DNA of 64,000 nt from JAFAZI01 sp035501255 (GCA_035501255.1 DATJWM010000039.1:24440-88439), one strand, 5' to 3'. Positions 1-9,299 are shown, counted from the first letter of the stretch. The notes: generated by a model not told the origin, from the letters alone. A program made the numbers and translations.

Positions 1-645
1 GTGTTCATGTTCTCCGGCCTGGCGATCAACGCGGTCGCCCGGGCTGCCGGCCGGGTCGTCATCGAGGTGCGCAGCCAGTTCCGCAACAACCCCGGCCTGA
101 TGGACGGATCCGTGCGGCCCGACTACGCGCGGGTCGTCGACATCTGCACCGCGGACTCGTTGCGTGAGCTCGCGACGCCGGGGCTGCTCGCGGTGCTCGC
201 CCCGATCGCCACCGGCTTCTGGCTCGGCTGGGAGCCGCTCGGTGCCTACCTTGCCGGCGCGATCGCCGCAGGGGTCCTCATGGCGATCTTCCTCGCAAAC
301 TCCGGCGGCGCGTGGGACAACGCCAAGAAGCTCGTCGAGGACGGCAACTACGGCGGGAAGGGCTCCGAGGCACACGCCGCGACGGTCATCGGTGACACCG
401 TCGGCGATCCGTTCAAGGACACGGCCGGCCCGGCTCTCAACCCGCTGATCAAGGTGATGAACCTCGTGGCGTTGCTGATTGCGCCGACAGTGGTGAAGTA
501 CGGCGTCAACGGACCGCACCAAAACACCGCGATCCGGGTGATCGTCGGCGTCATCTCCCTCGGCCTGATCGTCGGGGCTGTGATCGTCAGTAAGCGGCGC
601 GAGGTCGACATGGCGGCCGCCCCCACGGAGTCGGTCAGCGCCTGA
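1..645 (+). CDS. hppA: Membrane H+-pyrophosphatase, C-terminal part (truncated by window edge)
   Basis: Proton-pumping pyrophosphatase, which couples PPi hydrolysis to H+ translocation across the membrane. Only the last ~214 residues are present; the GTG at base 1 is probably an internal valine codon because the family is about 700-800 residues long. The family hallmark GDTVGDPFKDTAGPALNP is intact, preceded by NSGGAWDNAKK, and hydrophobic segments flank it. The residue that separates K+-dependent from K+-independent pumps lies outside the window, so the type cannot be called. The stop is followed by a 66-base gap and then an independently promoted gene. Confidence 0.93.
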   Translation: MFMFSGLAINAVARAAGRVVIEVRSQFRNNPGLMDGSVRPDYARVVDICTADSLRELATPGLLAVLAPIATGFWLGWEPLGAYLAGAIAAGVLMAIFLANSGGAWDNAKKLVEDGNYGGKGSEAHAATVIGDTVGDPFKDTAGPALNPLIKVMNLVALLIAPTVVKYGVNGPHQNTAIRVIVGVISLGLIVGAVIVSKRREVDMAAAPTESVSA

Positions 646-698
646 CCTCAGGGCGCTGTCCCGTCCCTCGTCGCCGGTCGGCGACTCGACCCACGCTT

Positions 699-704
699 TA
701 CGCT
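699..704 (+). promoter_or_regulatory. -10 box TACGCT, leaderless promoter
   Basis: TACGCT lies 7 bases before the ATG at 712, so transcription would begin at or next to the start codon. No ribosome binding site is visible. Confidence 0.55.
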
Positions 705-711
705 CACTCGG

Positions 712-1290
712 ATGAGCCAGCTTTCGCTGTTCGGCGCGACCGCGCGGGAGCCTGCGCTCGCCGACCTCGAGGGCCTGCTCGCGGGCAACGGTCAGGTTGC
801 GCGCCGCGGCGATCAAGCGCGGTTGTCGGTCGTGGTCGAGGACGGGTGGCGGGTCGAGGTGCTCGCGACCGAGATGGCGGAGTGTTTCGGGTTCGCGGCG
901 GATATCGGACCGGCGGAGACGGGGACGACGATCGGCACTCCTTGGCTCGCGGACTTGCGTCCGATAGCCGACGCTTGGTCGCTCGGCGCGGTGAAGTGCC
1001 CGCCGCTGCGGTGGGTTCTGGACGGGCCGAGGCTGCGCTGGTGGTGCCTCGCCGGGGGCAGCCGGACGGCCGAGATGTATACCCTTGCGCTCGGTCCGAA
1101 CGACGAGCACGCGTGGTCGGCGGTCGGATCAGCGCTTGCCTCGGCAGGCGTCCCGGGTGCTCTCGTCGGACCTCGCGCCGATGGGCCGGCGTACCGGATC
1201 GTCGGGCGGCGCAGGTTGGGTCGACTCCTCGAACTGGTCGGGGACCCACCTCCCGGGCTGCCGGATTCGGCCTGGCCGGCGCTTGTGTAG
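712..1290 (+). CDS. Conserved actinobacterial hypothetical protein upstream of topA
   Basis: A 192-residue soluble protein with no signal peptide or membrane helix and no catalytic motif I recognise. Trp, Gly and Pro are frequent in the middle (for example LRWWCLAGG). Proteins of this kind are commonly encoded just before topA in actinomycetes, so it may be a conserved partner, but its function is unknown. The ATG at 712 is supported by the -10 box immediately upstream; the gene ends 30 bases before topA and could be cotranscribed with it. Confidence 0.75.
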   Translation: MSQLSLFGATAREPALADLEGLLAGNGQVARRGDQARLSVVVEDGWRVEVLATEMAECFGFAADIGPAETGTTIGTPWLADLRPIADAWSLGAVKCPPLRWVLDGPRLRWWCLAGGSRTAEMYTLALGPNDEHAWSAVGSALASAGVPGALVGPRADGPAYRIVGRRRLGRLLELVGDPPPGLPDSAWPALV

Positions 1291-1320
1291 TTCAACGGAT
1301 ACGGACGAGGAAGGGATCGA

Positions 1321-4110
1321 GTGGCCAGCGACACCGAAGTGCTTGACGACGGCGTGCGTCGGCTCGTGATCGTCGAGTCGCCGGCGAAGGCGCGCACGAT
1401 CGCCGGTTACCTCGGCCGCGATTACGTCGTCGAGTCCTCGATCGGCCACATCCGCGACCTGCCGGGCGGCGCGGGCGAGATGCCGGCCGCACAGAAGCAC
1501 CTGTGGAAGACCTACGGGATCGACGTGGAGCACGGTTTCGAACCGGTCTACGTCATCAACCCGGACAAAAAGCAGCAGGTGGCGAAGCTGAAGGCGGCGC
1601 TGAAGGACGCTGACGAACTCTTGCTCGCGACCGATGAGGACCGGGAAGGCGAGGCGATCGCCTGGCATCTGTTGGAGGTGCTCAAGCCCAAGGTTCCGGT
1701 GCGCCGGATGGTGTTCCACGAGATCACCCCGGCCGCGATCCGCGAGGCGGTCGACAACCCCCGCGACATCGACCTCGCACTCGTCGACGCGCAGGAGACC
1801 CGCCGGATCGTGGACCGGTTGTACGGCTACGGGGTCTCGCCGGTGCTGTGGAAGAAGGTCATGCCGCGGCTATCGGCCGGCCGGGTGCAGTCGGTTGCGA
1901 CCCGGCTCCTGGTCGAGCGCGAGCGGGCCCGGATCCGGTTTCGCTCGGCGCAGTACTGGGACCTCTCCGCGACGTTCGACACCGGTCGCGAGCCGGCGAA
2001 CCCGGGTGATCCGACCAGCTTCGAGGCCGGCCTGGTCTCGATCGACGGTTCCCGGGTGGCGACCGGACGCGATTTCGACGAGTCCGGCGCGCTGGTCCGC
2101 GACGTCGTTCACCTGGGGGAGGACGACGCCGTCGGCCTCGCTGCGCGGCTGGCCAACTCGGAGTTCTCGGTCAAGGCGGTCGAGGAACGTCCGTACCGGC
2201 GTTCGCCGTACCCGCCGTTCATGACGAGCACGCTCCAGCAGGAGGGCAGCCGCAAGTTGCGGCTCACCGCCCGGCTGGTGATGTCCCTCGCCCAGCGGCT
2301 GTACGAGAACGGCTACATCACCTACATGCGCACCGACTCGACCACCCTGTCCGAGACGGCATTGACCGCGGCTCGCTCGCAAGCGCGTGAACTCTACGGC
2401 GCGGAGTACGTTCCCGACTCACCCCGGCAGTACAACCGCAAGGTCAAAAACGCGCAGGAGGCGCATGAGGCGATCCGCCCGGCGGGAGATAGCTTCCGGA
2501 CGCCGCAGTCGGTGCGGGCCGAGTTGTCCGCCGACGAGTTTCGCCTGTACGAGCTGATCTGGCAGCGCACCGTCGCCTCGCAGATGGCCGACGCGGTCGG
2601 TCGGTCGGTGACGGTGCGAGTGGGAGGCACCTCCTCGGCCGGCGAGGTGGTCGAGTTCAGCGCGAGCGGGAAGGTGATCACCTTCCCGGGATTCCTGCGC
2701 GCCTACGTCGAGGAGAGCGAGGAGGACACCGACCGTGACGACCGGGAGCGGCGTCTGCCGCATGTCGAAGAGTCGGCGAGCCTGACCGCGTCCGGGATCG
2801 AACCGCAGTCGCACGCGACGTCACCACCGGCGCGCTACACCGAGGCGAGCCTCGTGCGCGCACTCGAGGAACTCGGCATCGGACGACCGTCGACCTACGC
2901 GTCGATCCTCAGCACGATCCAAGACCGCGGCTATGTCTTCAAGCGCGGTACGGCGCTGGTTCCGTCATTCACCGCGTTCGCGGTCGTCGGGTTGATGGAG
3001 CAGCACTTCGGGCGCCTTGTCGACTACGGGTTCACGGCGTCGATGGAGGACGACCTCGATGCGATCGCGAACGGCTCCGAGCAGTCCGCGGACTGGCTCG
3101 GCCGGTTCTACTTCGGGGACGGCGGTACCGACGAGGACGATCCGCACGGTCTCAAACAGCTGGTCGACGAGCGGATCGGTGAGATCGACGCCCGCGAGGT
3201 CAACTCGCTGCCGATCGGAACGGCCGAGGACGGCGAGCCGGTCGTCGCTCGGGTCGGCCGCTACGGCCCCTATGTCCAGAAGGGTGAATTGCGGGCGAGC
3301 ATCCCCGACGACATGCCACCCGATGAGCTGACCGTCGAGCGGGCGCTTGCGCTGGTGAACAAGACCAGCGATGAACGGCTTCTCGGCGAGCATCCGCAGA
3401 CCGGCGAGCCAATCCTCGCTCGAACCGGACGCTACGGCCCGTACGTCACGACTCAGCCGCTCGACGAGGGCGAGCCGAAGACGGCCTCGCTGTTCAAGGA
3501 CATGTCGATCGACGAGCTGACGCTCGACGACGCCGTACGTTTGCTCTCCCTCCCCCGTGACCTGGGCGTCGACCCGCAGACGGGCGAGCCCGTGACCGCG
3601 CAAAACGGTCGCTACGGCCCGTATGTCAGGCGAGGGAGCGAGTCACGGTCGTTGGACAGCGAGCCGGCCCTGTTCACCGTGACCCTCGACGAGGCGCTCG
3701 CCCTGCTGGCCGAACCCAAGGCTCGCGGTCGGCGCGCCGCGGCCCCCCCGCTGCGCGAGCTCGGGGCAGACCCCGGCAGCGGCAAGCCGATGGTGGTCCG
3801 CGAAGGCCGATTCGGGGTCTACGTGACCGACGGTGAGACCAACGCCTCGCTGCGCAAGGGCGACAGCGTCGAGAAGTTGACCGTCGATCGGGCAGCGGAG
3901 TTGTTGGCCGAACGGCGGGCCCGTGGGCCGGCGACCGCCACCAAGCGCGCGCCCGTGACCAAGCGCGCCGCCAGGAAGCCCGCCGCCAAGAAGTCGGTCG
4001 CCAAGAAGACCGCGGCGAAGAAATCCGCGGCGAAGAAGGCGTCACCGAAGGGCGCGGTGGCCGACCCGTCCGGCCCGGACGAATCGGGCGCGCGGCCCGC
4101 GGCGCCGTAA
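1321..4110 (+). CDS. topA: DNA topoisomerase I
   Basis: Type IA topoisomerase that relaxes negative supercoils. The Toprim domain starts with LVIVESPAKA near residue 15 and includes the acidic motif TDEDREGEA near 104. The catalytic tyrosine is about residue 335 in GYITYMRTDS. Several C-terminal repeat modules of the form GRYGPYV follow, with no zinc fingers, as is usual in actinobacteria. The last ~50 residues are a Lys/Ala-rich tail typical of mycobacterial-type TopA and likely to bind DNA. The GTG start is preceded by AGGAAGG. At 929 residues the length is normal. Confidence 0.98.
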   Translation: MASDTEVLDDGVRRLVIVESPAKARTIAGYLGRDYVVESSIGHIRDLPGGAGEMPAAQKHLWKTYGIDVEHGFEPVYVINPDKKQQVAKLKAALKDADELLLATDEDREGEAIAWHLLEVLKPKVPVRRMVFHEITPAAIREAVDNPRDIDLALVDAQETRRIVDRLYGYGVSPVLWKKVMPRLSAGRVQSVATRLLVERERARIRFRSAQYWDLSATFDTGREPANPGDPTSFEAGLVSIDGSRVATGRDFDESGALVRDVVHLGEDDAVGLAARLANSEFSVKAVEERPYRRSPYPPFMTSTLQQEGSRKLRLTARLVMSLAQRLYENGYITYMRTDSTTLSETALTAARSQARELYGAEYVPDSPRQYNRKVKNAQEAHEAIRPAGDSFRTPQSVRAELSADEFRLYELIWQRTVASQMADAVGRSVTVRVGGTSSAGEVVEFSASGKVITFPGFLRAYVEESEEDTDRDDRERRLPHVEESASLTASGIEPQSHATSPPARYTEASLVRALEELGIGRPSTYASILSTIQDRGYVFKRGTALVPSFTAFAVVGLMEQHFGRLVDYGFTASMEDDLDAIANGSEQSADWLGRFYFGDGGTDEDDPHGLKQLVDERIGEIDAREVNSLPIGTAEDGEPVVARVGRYGPYVQKGELRASIPDDMPPDELTVERALALVNKTSDERLLGEHPQTGEPILARTGRYGPYVTTQPLDEGEPKTASLFKDMSIDELTLDDAVRLLSLPRDLGVDPQTGEPVTAQNGRYGPYVRRGSESRSLDSEPALFTVTLDEALALLAEPKARGRRAAAPPLRELGADPGSGKPMVVREGRFGVYVTDGETNASLRKGDSVEKLTVDRAAELLAERRARGPATATKRAPVTKRAARKPAAKKSVAKKTAAKKSAAKKASPKGAVADPSGPDESGARPAAP

Positions 4111-4134
4111 GCGGCGGTCATCACGAAGCGGTTG

Positions 4135-4154
4135 TCCTACAGCCTGTCGTAGGA
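4135..4154. repeat. Short inverted repeat after topA
   Basis: Arms TCCTAC and GTAGGA are separated by 8 bases, 25 bases after the topA stop. It could be a weak hairpin terminator or an operator for the next gene. The arms are too short to decide. Confidence 0.25.
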
Positions 4155-4284
4155 AGTCGCCATCGAGGTCCGCATTCCGACGGCTGTGGTCGATACGATC
4201 GCAGCGCCGACTGGTCCATCGGCCTGCGACCGCTAGGAGTTCGAGATCCCTCAGACACCGCGCCTGTTTCGCGACGGGGCGCAC

Positions 4285-6360
4285 GTGCGCGAGCTCAGCG
4301 AGATCGCGACCTCGCCCCCGGAGCAGAGCGAGGTTCGGTCGGTCCTTGCGATCAAGCCGTTCCGCCGGCTGTGGATCTCCCTCTCGCTGTCCAGCTTGGG
4401 CGACTGGTTGGGCTTCCTCGCGACGACGGCGCTCGCCACTGAACTGACCACGTCCTACTCCCACAAGCTCTATGCCGTGGCCGGCGTCCTGTTCGTGCGG
4501 CTGCTTCCCGCGGTCGTCATCGGTCCGGTCGCCGGCGCGTTCGCCGACCGGTTCAACCGGCGGACGACGATGGTGTTCACCGACGTGCTGCGTTTCGGGC
4601 TGGTGTTGTCGATCCCGTTGTTCCCCCACCTGTGGTGGCTGCTGGTCGCGTCCTTCCTGGTCGAGTGCAACAGCCTGTTCTGGATCCCGGCCAAGGAGGC
4701 CTCGATCCCGAATCTGGTGCCGCGGCACCTGCTCGAGTCGGCCAACCAGCTCAACCTCGTGACGACGTACGGATTCGGCGCAGTTGCCGCGTTGGTGTTC
4801 TCGGCGCTGGCCTTCCTCAATCGCGCACTCGCGCACGACGTGTCTTTCTTCCGCACCAATCCGGTCAACCTCGCGCTCTACATCGACGCGCTGACCTTCC
4901 TGATCTCCGCGTTGACGATCGTGAACCTCACCCAGATCGCCGGCCCGCGACCGAACGGCACGGCGGCGCTCGAGTCGGGGGACCAGGTCGGGTTGTTCAC
5001 CTCGATCACCGAAGGCTTGCGCTTCGTCGGTGGCCAACGCTGGCTCAAGGGTTTGGTGATCGGCGTTTGTGGCGCGACCGGTGCGGGTGCCGCCGTGATC
5101 GGGCTGTCACAGCGTTTCGCCAGCGACCTCAACGGTGGCAATGCGGCGTACGGCACGTTGTTCGGCACCGTGTTCGTCGGGCTTGCGGCCGGGATGTTCC
5201 TCGGACCGCGCCTCGCGGGCGGGTTCTCTCGCCGGCGACTCGTTGGCCTCGGGATCATCGCCTGCGGGCTAACGCTCGCGATCGAGTCCGTCGTACCGAA
5301 CCTCGCGCTTGCGATCCTGACGACCGCGGTCATGGGGTTTTGGGCCGGCCTGGTCTGGGTCGTCGCGCTGACCCTCGTCGGCTCCGAGGTGTCCGACGAG
5401 CTGCGCGGACGGACGTTCGCGTTCATCTACAACCTGATGCGAATCGTGTTGCTGACCATGGTGGTGGCCGCTCCGGCGGTGGCCGGCGCGATCGGTCCGC
5501 ACGAGCTCACCGTGGCCGACTCGCAGGTTCGCCTCGACGGCATCACCTTGACGTTGTTCGGCTTCGGCGTACTCGCGATGGTGCTCGGTTCGATCTGCTA
5601 CCGGCTGATGGACGACCGTCCGGACGTGTCGTTGTGGGCTGACCTCACCGCGGCCGCGCGCCGCAACCGACCGCAGCTCGGTCGTGGGACGACGGCGGGG
5701 CTGTTCATCGCGTTCGAAGGCGGTGAGGGCGCAGGCAAGTCGACCCAGGTCCGACGTCTCGCGGGTGTGGTGCGAGCGCTCGGCCATGAGGTTGTGGTGA
5801 CTTTCGAACCCGGCGCGACGGCGATCGGCGCGCGGTTGCGGGACGTCCTGCTCGACCGGGAGAACGCCCAGATCACTGCGCTTGCGGAGGCGCTGCTCTA
5901 CGCCGCAGACCGGGCCCAGCACGTCGCGACCGTGATCCGCCCGGCGATCGAACGCGGAGCGGTAGTGATCACGGACCGCTACGTGGACTCCACCGTCGCC
6001 TATCAGTCCGGTGGGCGTGGCCTACCCGAGCGTGACATCCGCCGGATCTCCGCGCTTGCCACGGGTGGCCTTCGGCCCGATCTGACGATCCTGCTCGACG
6101 TTCCGCCCTCGCTGGGGCTGCAGCGACTTACCGGCCCGGGCGACCGGATCGAGACCGAAGAGATCGAGTTCCACCAGCGGGTACGGCGTAGCTTCCGCAG
6201 CCTCGCGAACCAGCGGCGCGGTCGCTACCTGGTCATCGATGCGACCGCGAGCGTGGACCATATCCACGAGGTGGTCGTCGCGCGGGCGTTGCAGCTGATC
6301 CTGTCCGCGGACCTCGCGGACGATGCGTCCGCACGTTCGCTCGCGAAGGCCACGTCATGA
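4285..6360 (+). CDS. tmk: MFS transporter-thymidylate kinase fusion protein
   Basis: A 691-residue two-part protein. Residues ~20-435 form a 12-helix major-facilitator-like membrane domain with GDWLGF and FNRRTTM-type loops. Residues ~470-690 form a complete dTMP kinase with P-loop EGGEGAGKST (about 478), the TFEPG segment, DRYVDSTVAYQ and LDVPPSLGL. The kinase would phosphorylate dTMP to dTDP, here tethered to the membrane. The same fusion occurs in Streptomyces (recalled). Nothing shows what the transporter part moves. The GTG start is the first good in-frame codon. The stop overlaps the ATG of holB, so the two are translationally coupled. Confidence 0.93.
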   Translation: MRELSEIATSPPEQSEVRSVLAIKPFRRLWISLSLSSLGDWLGFLATTALATELTTSYSHKLYAVAGVLFVRLLPAVVIGPVAGAFADRFNRRTTMVFTDVLRFGLVLSIPLFPHLWWLLVASFLVECNSLFWIPAKEASIPNLVPRHLLESANQLNLVTTYGFGAVAALVFSALAFLNRALAHDVSFFRTNPVNLALYIDALTFLISALTIVNLTQIAGPRPNGTAALESGDQVGLFTSITEGLRFVGGQRWLKGLVIGVCGATGAGAAVIGLSQRFASDLNGGNAAYGTLFGTVFVGLAAGMFLGPRLAGGFSRRRLVGLGIIACGLTLAIESVVPNLALAILTTAVMGFWAGLVWVVALTLVGSEVSDELRGRTFAFIYNLMRIVLLTMVVAAPAVAGAIGPHELTVADSQVRLDGITLTLFGFGVLAMVLGSICYRLMDDRPDVSLWADLTAAARRNRPQLGRGTTAGLFIAFEGGEGAGKSTQVRRLAGVVRALGHEVVVTFEPGATAIGARLRDVLLDRENAQITALAEALLYAADRAQHVATVIRPAIERGAVVITDRYVDSTVAYQSGGRGLPERDIRRISALATGGLRPDLTILLDVPPSLGLQRLTGPGDRIETEEIEFHQRVRRSFRSLANQRRGRYLVIDATASVDHIHEVVVARALQLILSADLADDASARSLAKATS

Positions 6361-7517
6361 GCGTCTTTGATGGGTTGATCGGTCAGGACTGCGTCGTCGC
6401 GCAGCTTGACACAGCATCGCGCCTGGCGGGCGCCGCACTTCGTGGTGAGCCAGGCGCCGGTCTGGCGCATGCCTGGCTGTTCACCGGCCCGCCTGGCTCG
6501 GGACGGTCGGTCGCGGCCCGCGCTTTCGCGGCCGCGCTTCAGTGTCCCGATTCAGGGTGCGGGCAGTGTCACGAGTGTGAGACCGCAATGTCGGGCGCGC
6601 ACGCCGACGTCGAGCTGGTCACCCCTTCGGGGCTGTCGTACAGCGTCGCCGACACGCGCGTTCTCCTCACGCGGGCGGCCCTCGCGCCGACCCGTGGGCG
6701 CTGGCAGGTGACGATCGTCGAGGACGCCGACCGCTTCACCGAGCAAGCGCTCAACGCGTTGCTGAAGGCGCTGGAGGAGCCGCCGCCGCACGGCATCTGG
6801 TTGTTGTGCGCTCCGTCGGTCGAGGATCTGCTGCCGACCATTCGCTCGCGTTGCCGGTTGGTGACATTGCGCGTGCCCCCCGCCGCCGCGGTCGCGGGCC
6901 AGCTGATCGGCGAGGGGATCGAACCCGACGTCGCGCATTTCGCCGCGCGCGCGGCCCAGGGACACGTCGGCCGGGCCCGGCGACTAGCGACCGATCCCGA
7001 AGCCGCGCGGCGACGACGCGAGGTGCTTGACCTGCCTACCCGGCTCGACACGATGAGCCAATGCTTCGCGGCGGCGGCACGCCTGGTCGACGCCGCCAAG
7101 GAAGAAGCCGCGGCGGTGAGCGCCTCGCTCGACAGCACCGAGCGCGCGGCCCTCCGCGAGGCGATGGGTGACACCGGGGAGCGCGCGCCGAAGCCGCGGG
7201 GAATGGCCGGCGCCATGTCGGACCTGGAGAAGCGGCAGCGTTCCCGAGCGACCCGCACCCAGCGCGACGCACTCGACCGGGCGCTTGTCGACCTGGCCGC
7301 CTTCTATCGCGACGTACTGATCGTGTCGCTCGGCTCACCGATCGAGCTCGTCAACCTCGACCTGCGGGACACGCTGAGCGAACTCGCGGGCAGCGCGACC
7401 CCGGAAGCCACGTTGCGCCGGATCGAGGCCGTGCTCGCCGCGCGCGAGGCGATCGACGCCAACGTGGCGCCCCTGCTCGCGGTCGAGGCGATGGCCGTCG
7501 GTCTCCTCACCGCCTGA
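6357..7517 (+). CDS. holB: DNA polymerase III subunit delta'
   Basis: Clamp-loader subunit working with gamma/tau and delta to load the beta clamp. The N-terminal AAA+ domain carries GPPGSGRS near residue 43; the lysine of a true Walker A motif is arginine, common in actinobacterial delta' and consistent with a non-hydrolysing subunit. A four-cysteine zinc module (CPDSGCGQCHEC) follows near residue 63, then ALNALLKALEEPP. The C-terminal helical collar region matches the family. It overlaps the upstream kinase gene by four bases, the usual tmk-holB pair. Confidence 0.95.
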   Translation: MSVFDGLIGQDCVVAQLDTASRLAGAALRGEPGAGLAHAWLFTGPPGSGRSVAARAFAAALQCPDSGCGQCHECETAMSGAHADVELVTPSGLSYSVADTRVLLTRAALAPTRGRWQVTIVEDADRFTEQALNALLKALEEPPPHGIWLLCAPSVEDLLPTIRSRCRLVTLRVPPAAAVAGQLIGEGIEPDVAHFAARAAQGHVGRARRLATDPEAARRRREVLDLPTRLDTMSQCFAAAARLVDAAKEEAAAVSASLDSTERAALREAMGDTGERAPKPRGMAGAMSDLEKRQRSRATRTQRDALDRALVDLAAFYRDVLIVSLGSPIELVNLDLRDTLSELAGSATPEATLRRIEAVLAAREAIDANVAPLLAVEAMAVGLLTA

Positions 7518-7527
7518 CCCATCAAAA

Positions 7528-7630
7528 CGGCGTGACGCTGTTTCGCTCTGGCCGATACGGCGTGACGCTGTTTCGCTCTGGCCTATACGGCGTGACGCTG
7601 TTTCGCTCTGGCCTATACGGCGTGACGCCG
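7528..7630. repeat. 30-bp tandem repeat array 1
   Basis: Four units at an exact 30-bp period begin at 7528, 7558, 7588 and 7618. Each begins CGGCGTGACGC; units 1-3 continue with TGTTTCGCTCTGGCC and differ at one base, while unit 4 diverges after CGGCGTGACGCCG. It starts 11 bases after the holB stop. The outer ends form an imperfect palindrome (AAAACGGCGT and ACGCCGTTTT). It is not CRISPR-like, since there are no spacers of changing sequence. The last unit overlaps the -35 position of the next promoter. Confidence 0.9.
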
Positions 7631-7640
7631 TTTTCGCACC

Positions 7641-7646
7641 TACGCT
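7641..7646 (+). promoter_or_regulatory. -10 box TACGCT for the TAP-like hydrolase
   Basis: TACGCT sits 22 bases downstream of the last repeat core. Its expected transcription start (about 7653) falls on an ATC codon in frame with the hydrolase, 33 bases before the first conventional start (TTG at 7686). Confidence 0.45.
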
Positions 7647-7685
7647 GGAGCGATCAAACCCTCCGTTTTCGCTGTCCTGGCTGCA

Positions 7686-9170
7686 TTGGGTGTGGCCGTC
7701 GGCTGCTCGTTCGTCGGCAGCACCGCCCCGCAAAGCGGGTCGAGTGACCTGCCGTCACCGACGAGCATCGGCACAGCCAAGCCGGGGACGACCGTCGCCG
7801 ACTATTACCACCAGCATCTGTCCTGGACCTCGTGTGACGGCGGCTTCCAATGCGCGACGCTGACCGTTCCCGTCGACTACCACAAGCCCGCCGGCGCGAC
7901 CCTCGGGCTGGTGGTCATCAAGGCGCCCGCGTCGGGGACCAGTCGCGGGTCACTGGTCGTCAACCCGGGCGGTCCCGGCGGCTCCGGGGTCGAGTTCGTC
8001 GCTCAAGCCGCCCCGGCGTTCTCTCAGCTGACCGAGCACTTCGACCTGGTCTCCTTCGACCCGCGCGGCGTCGGTCGTTCCGCCCCGATCCGGTGCGTGA
8101 CCTCCGCGCAACTGACCCACGGGCTGAACCTGAACCCCGCACCGACGACGCCGGCCGGAATCGGCGCGCTGGTGCGCTCGGACCGGGCGTTCGCGCGCGG
8201 ATGTGCCAACCGCAACGGTCACTACCTCGCCCACGTCGCGACCATCGACGAGGCGCGCGACCTCGATGTCCTTCGGGCTGCGCTCGGAGAGGCAAAGCTC
8301 ACCTACTACGGCGCCTCCTACGGGACCTACCTCGGTGCCAAGTACGCCCAACTGTTCCCGACCCGAATTCGCGCGATGGTGCTGGACGGTGCCGTCAACC
8401 CGGCCGAGTCCACCACCCGGTCCAACCTCGTCCAGGCGGAGGGTTTCGAGACCGACCTGCACGACATGCTTGCCGCCTGCGTGAGCGCGGGATCGTGCCC
8501 GCTGGGCTCGACCGAGGCTGAGGCCTACCAAACGGTGCGCGACCTCGAGGCCTCGATCGCCGCTCAGCCGTTGGCGGTCGGGGATCGGATGCTCGGTCCC
8601 GGGTTGTTCTTCGAAGGCCTCGCGTCGGGGTTGTACTCGACCGCCGCCTGGAAGACGCTCTGGAGCGCGCTTGCCGCCGCGAAGGACGGGGACGGCGCGA
8701 GCATGCTGGCGCTGGCCGACGATCTCACTGAGCGCAACAGCGATGGCGAGTACTCGAACCTGATCGAAGCCAACACCGCGATCGGGTGCATCGACCGGCC
8801 GTCACCGCGCTCGATCGCCCGGTACGCCGCGACCGCGCGGGCGTTTGCCCGGCAAGCACCCGACTTCGGCGCCGCGATCGAGTACGGCTCGATGTCCTGT
8901 GCGTTTTGGCCCGTACCGGCCGTCGAGCGCCCACACCCGGTGCACGCGTCCGGTGCGCCGCCGATTGTGGTGATCGGCACGACCCGCGACCCCGCCACGC
9001 CGTACGTGTGGGCGCAGGCGCTTGCGCACCAACTTCGCTCCGGGGTGTTGTTGACCTACGACGGCGACGGGCACACCGCCTACCTCGACGGCAATGCGTG
9101 TGTGGAGGCGGCCGTGAAAGCCTACGTCGAAGACCTCACACCACCGCCCGTCGGTACGACCTGCCGCTAG
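7686..9170 (+). CDS. Secreted alpha/beta hydrolase, tripeptidyl-aminopeptidase (TAP)-like
   Basis: Extracytoplasmic serine hydrolase of the Streptomyces SlpD/SlpE-type family, predicted to release short peptides from N termini. The nucleophile is in YGASYGTYLG, the acid in TTRDPATPY and the histidine in DGDGHTAYL, the last two in the TAP-like C-terminal domain. The TTG start gives MGVAVGC, a short lipoprotein-like N terminus. The upstream codons from 7653 would extend this to a full signal peptide (IKPSVFAVLAAL then GVAVGC), but no ATG, GTG or TTG lies there, so the true start is uncertain. About 494 residues, normal for the family. Confidence 0.88.
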   Translation: MGVAVGCSFVGSTAPQSGSSDLPSPTSIGTAKPGTTVADYYHQHLSWTSCDGGFQCATLTVPVDYHKPAGATLGLVVIKAPASGTSRGSLVVNPGGPGGSGVEFVAQAAPAFSQLTEHFDLVSFDPRGVGRSAPIRCVTSAQLTHGLNLNPAPTTPAGIGALVRSDRAFARGCANRNGHYLAHVATIDEARDLDVLRAALGEAKLTYYGASYGTYLGAKYAQLFPTRIRAMVLDGAVNPAESTTRSNLVQAEGFETDLHDMLAACVSAGSCPLGSTEAEAYQTVRDLEASIAAQPLAVGDRMLGPGLFFEGLASGLYSTAAWKTLWSALAAAKDGDGASMLALADDLTERNSDGEYSNLIEANTAIGCIDRPSPRSIARYAATARAFARQAPDFGAAIEYGSMSCAFWPVPAVERPHPVHASGAPPIVVIGTTRDPATPYVWAQALAHQLRSGVLLTYDGDGHTAYLDGNACVEAAVKAYVEDLTPPPVGTTCR

Positions 9171-9194
9171 CCCGAGCGGCCGCGGTCGCGCGGC

Positions 9195-9200
9195 TACACT
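9195..9200 (+). promoter_or_regulatory. -10 box TACACT for tRNA-Thr
   Basis: TACACT lies 26 bases upstream of the tRNA 5' end, giving a short leader for processing. Confidence 0.45.
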
Positions 9201-9226
9201 CTCTCGGGTCGCGCCGCGAGGCGCGC

Positions 9227-9299
9227 GCCGCCTTAGCTCAGTCGGTAGAGCGATTCACTCGTAATGAATAGGTCGTCGGTTCGATTCCGACAGGCGGCT
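9227..9299 (+). tRNA. tRNA-Thr (anticodon CGT)
   Basis: The 73-base cloverleaf has acceptor stem GCCGCCT/AGGCGGC, a D arm TAGCTCAGTCGGTAGAGC, an anticodon stem ATTCA/TGAAT around loop CTCGTAA (anticodon CGT, codon ACG) and a T arm GTCGG-TTCGATT-CCGAC. The discriminator base is T and CCA is not encoded. Confidence 0.97.

Noticed and set aside
4135..4154. topA downstream inverted repeat as a firm terminator
   Set aside because: Six-base arms with an 8-base loop and no U tract are too weak; kept only as a low-confidence repeat.
6357..7517. Walker A Lys-to-Arg in delta' as a loss of function
   Set aside because: GSGRS is usual in actinobacterial delta', which does not need ATP hydrolysis.
7532..7747. 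Open reading frame through repeat array 1 encoding a repetitive peptide
   Set aside because: The 30-bp period is a multiple of three, so frames stay open automatically. There is no ribosome binding site, and the frame runs out of register into the hydrolase gene.
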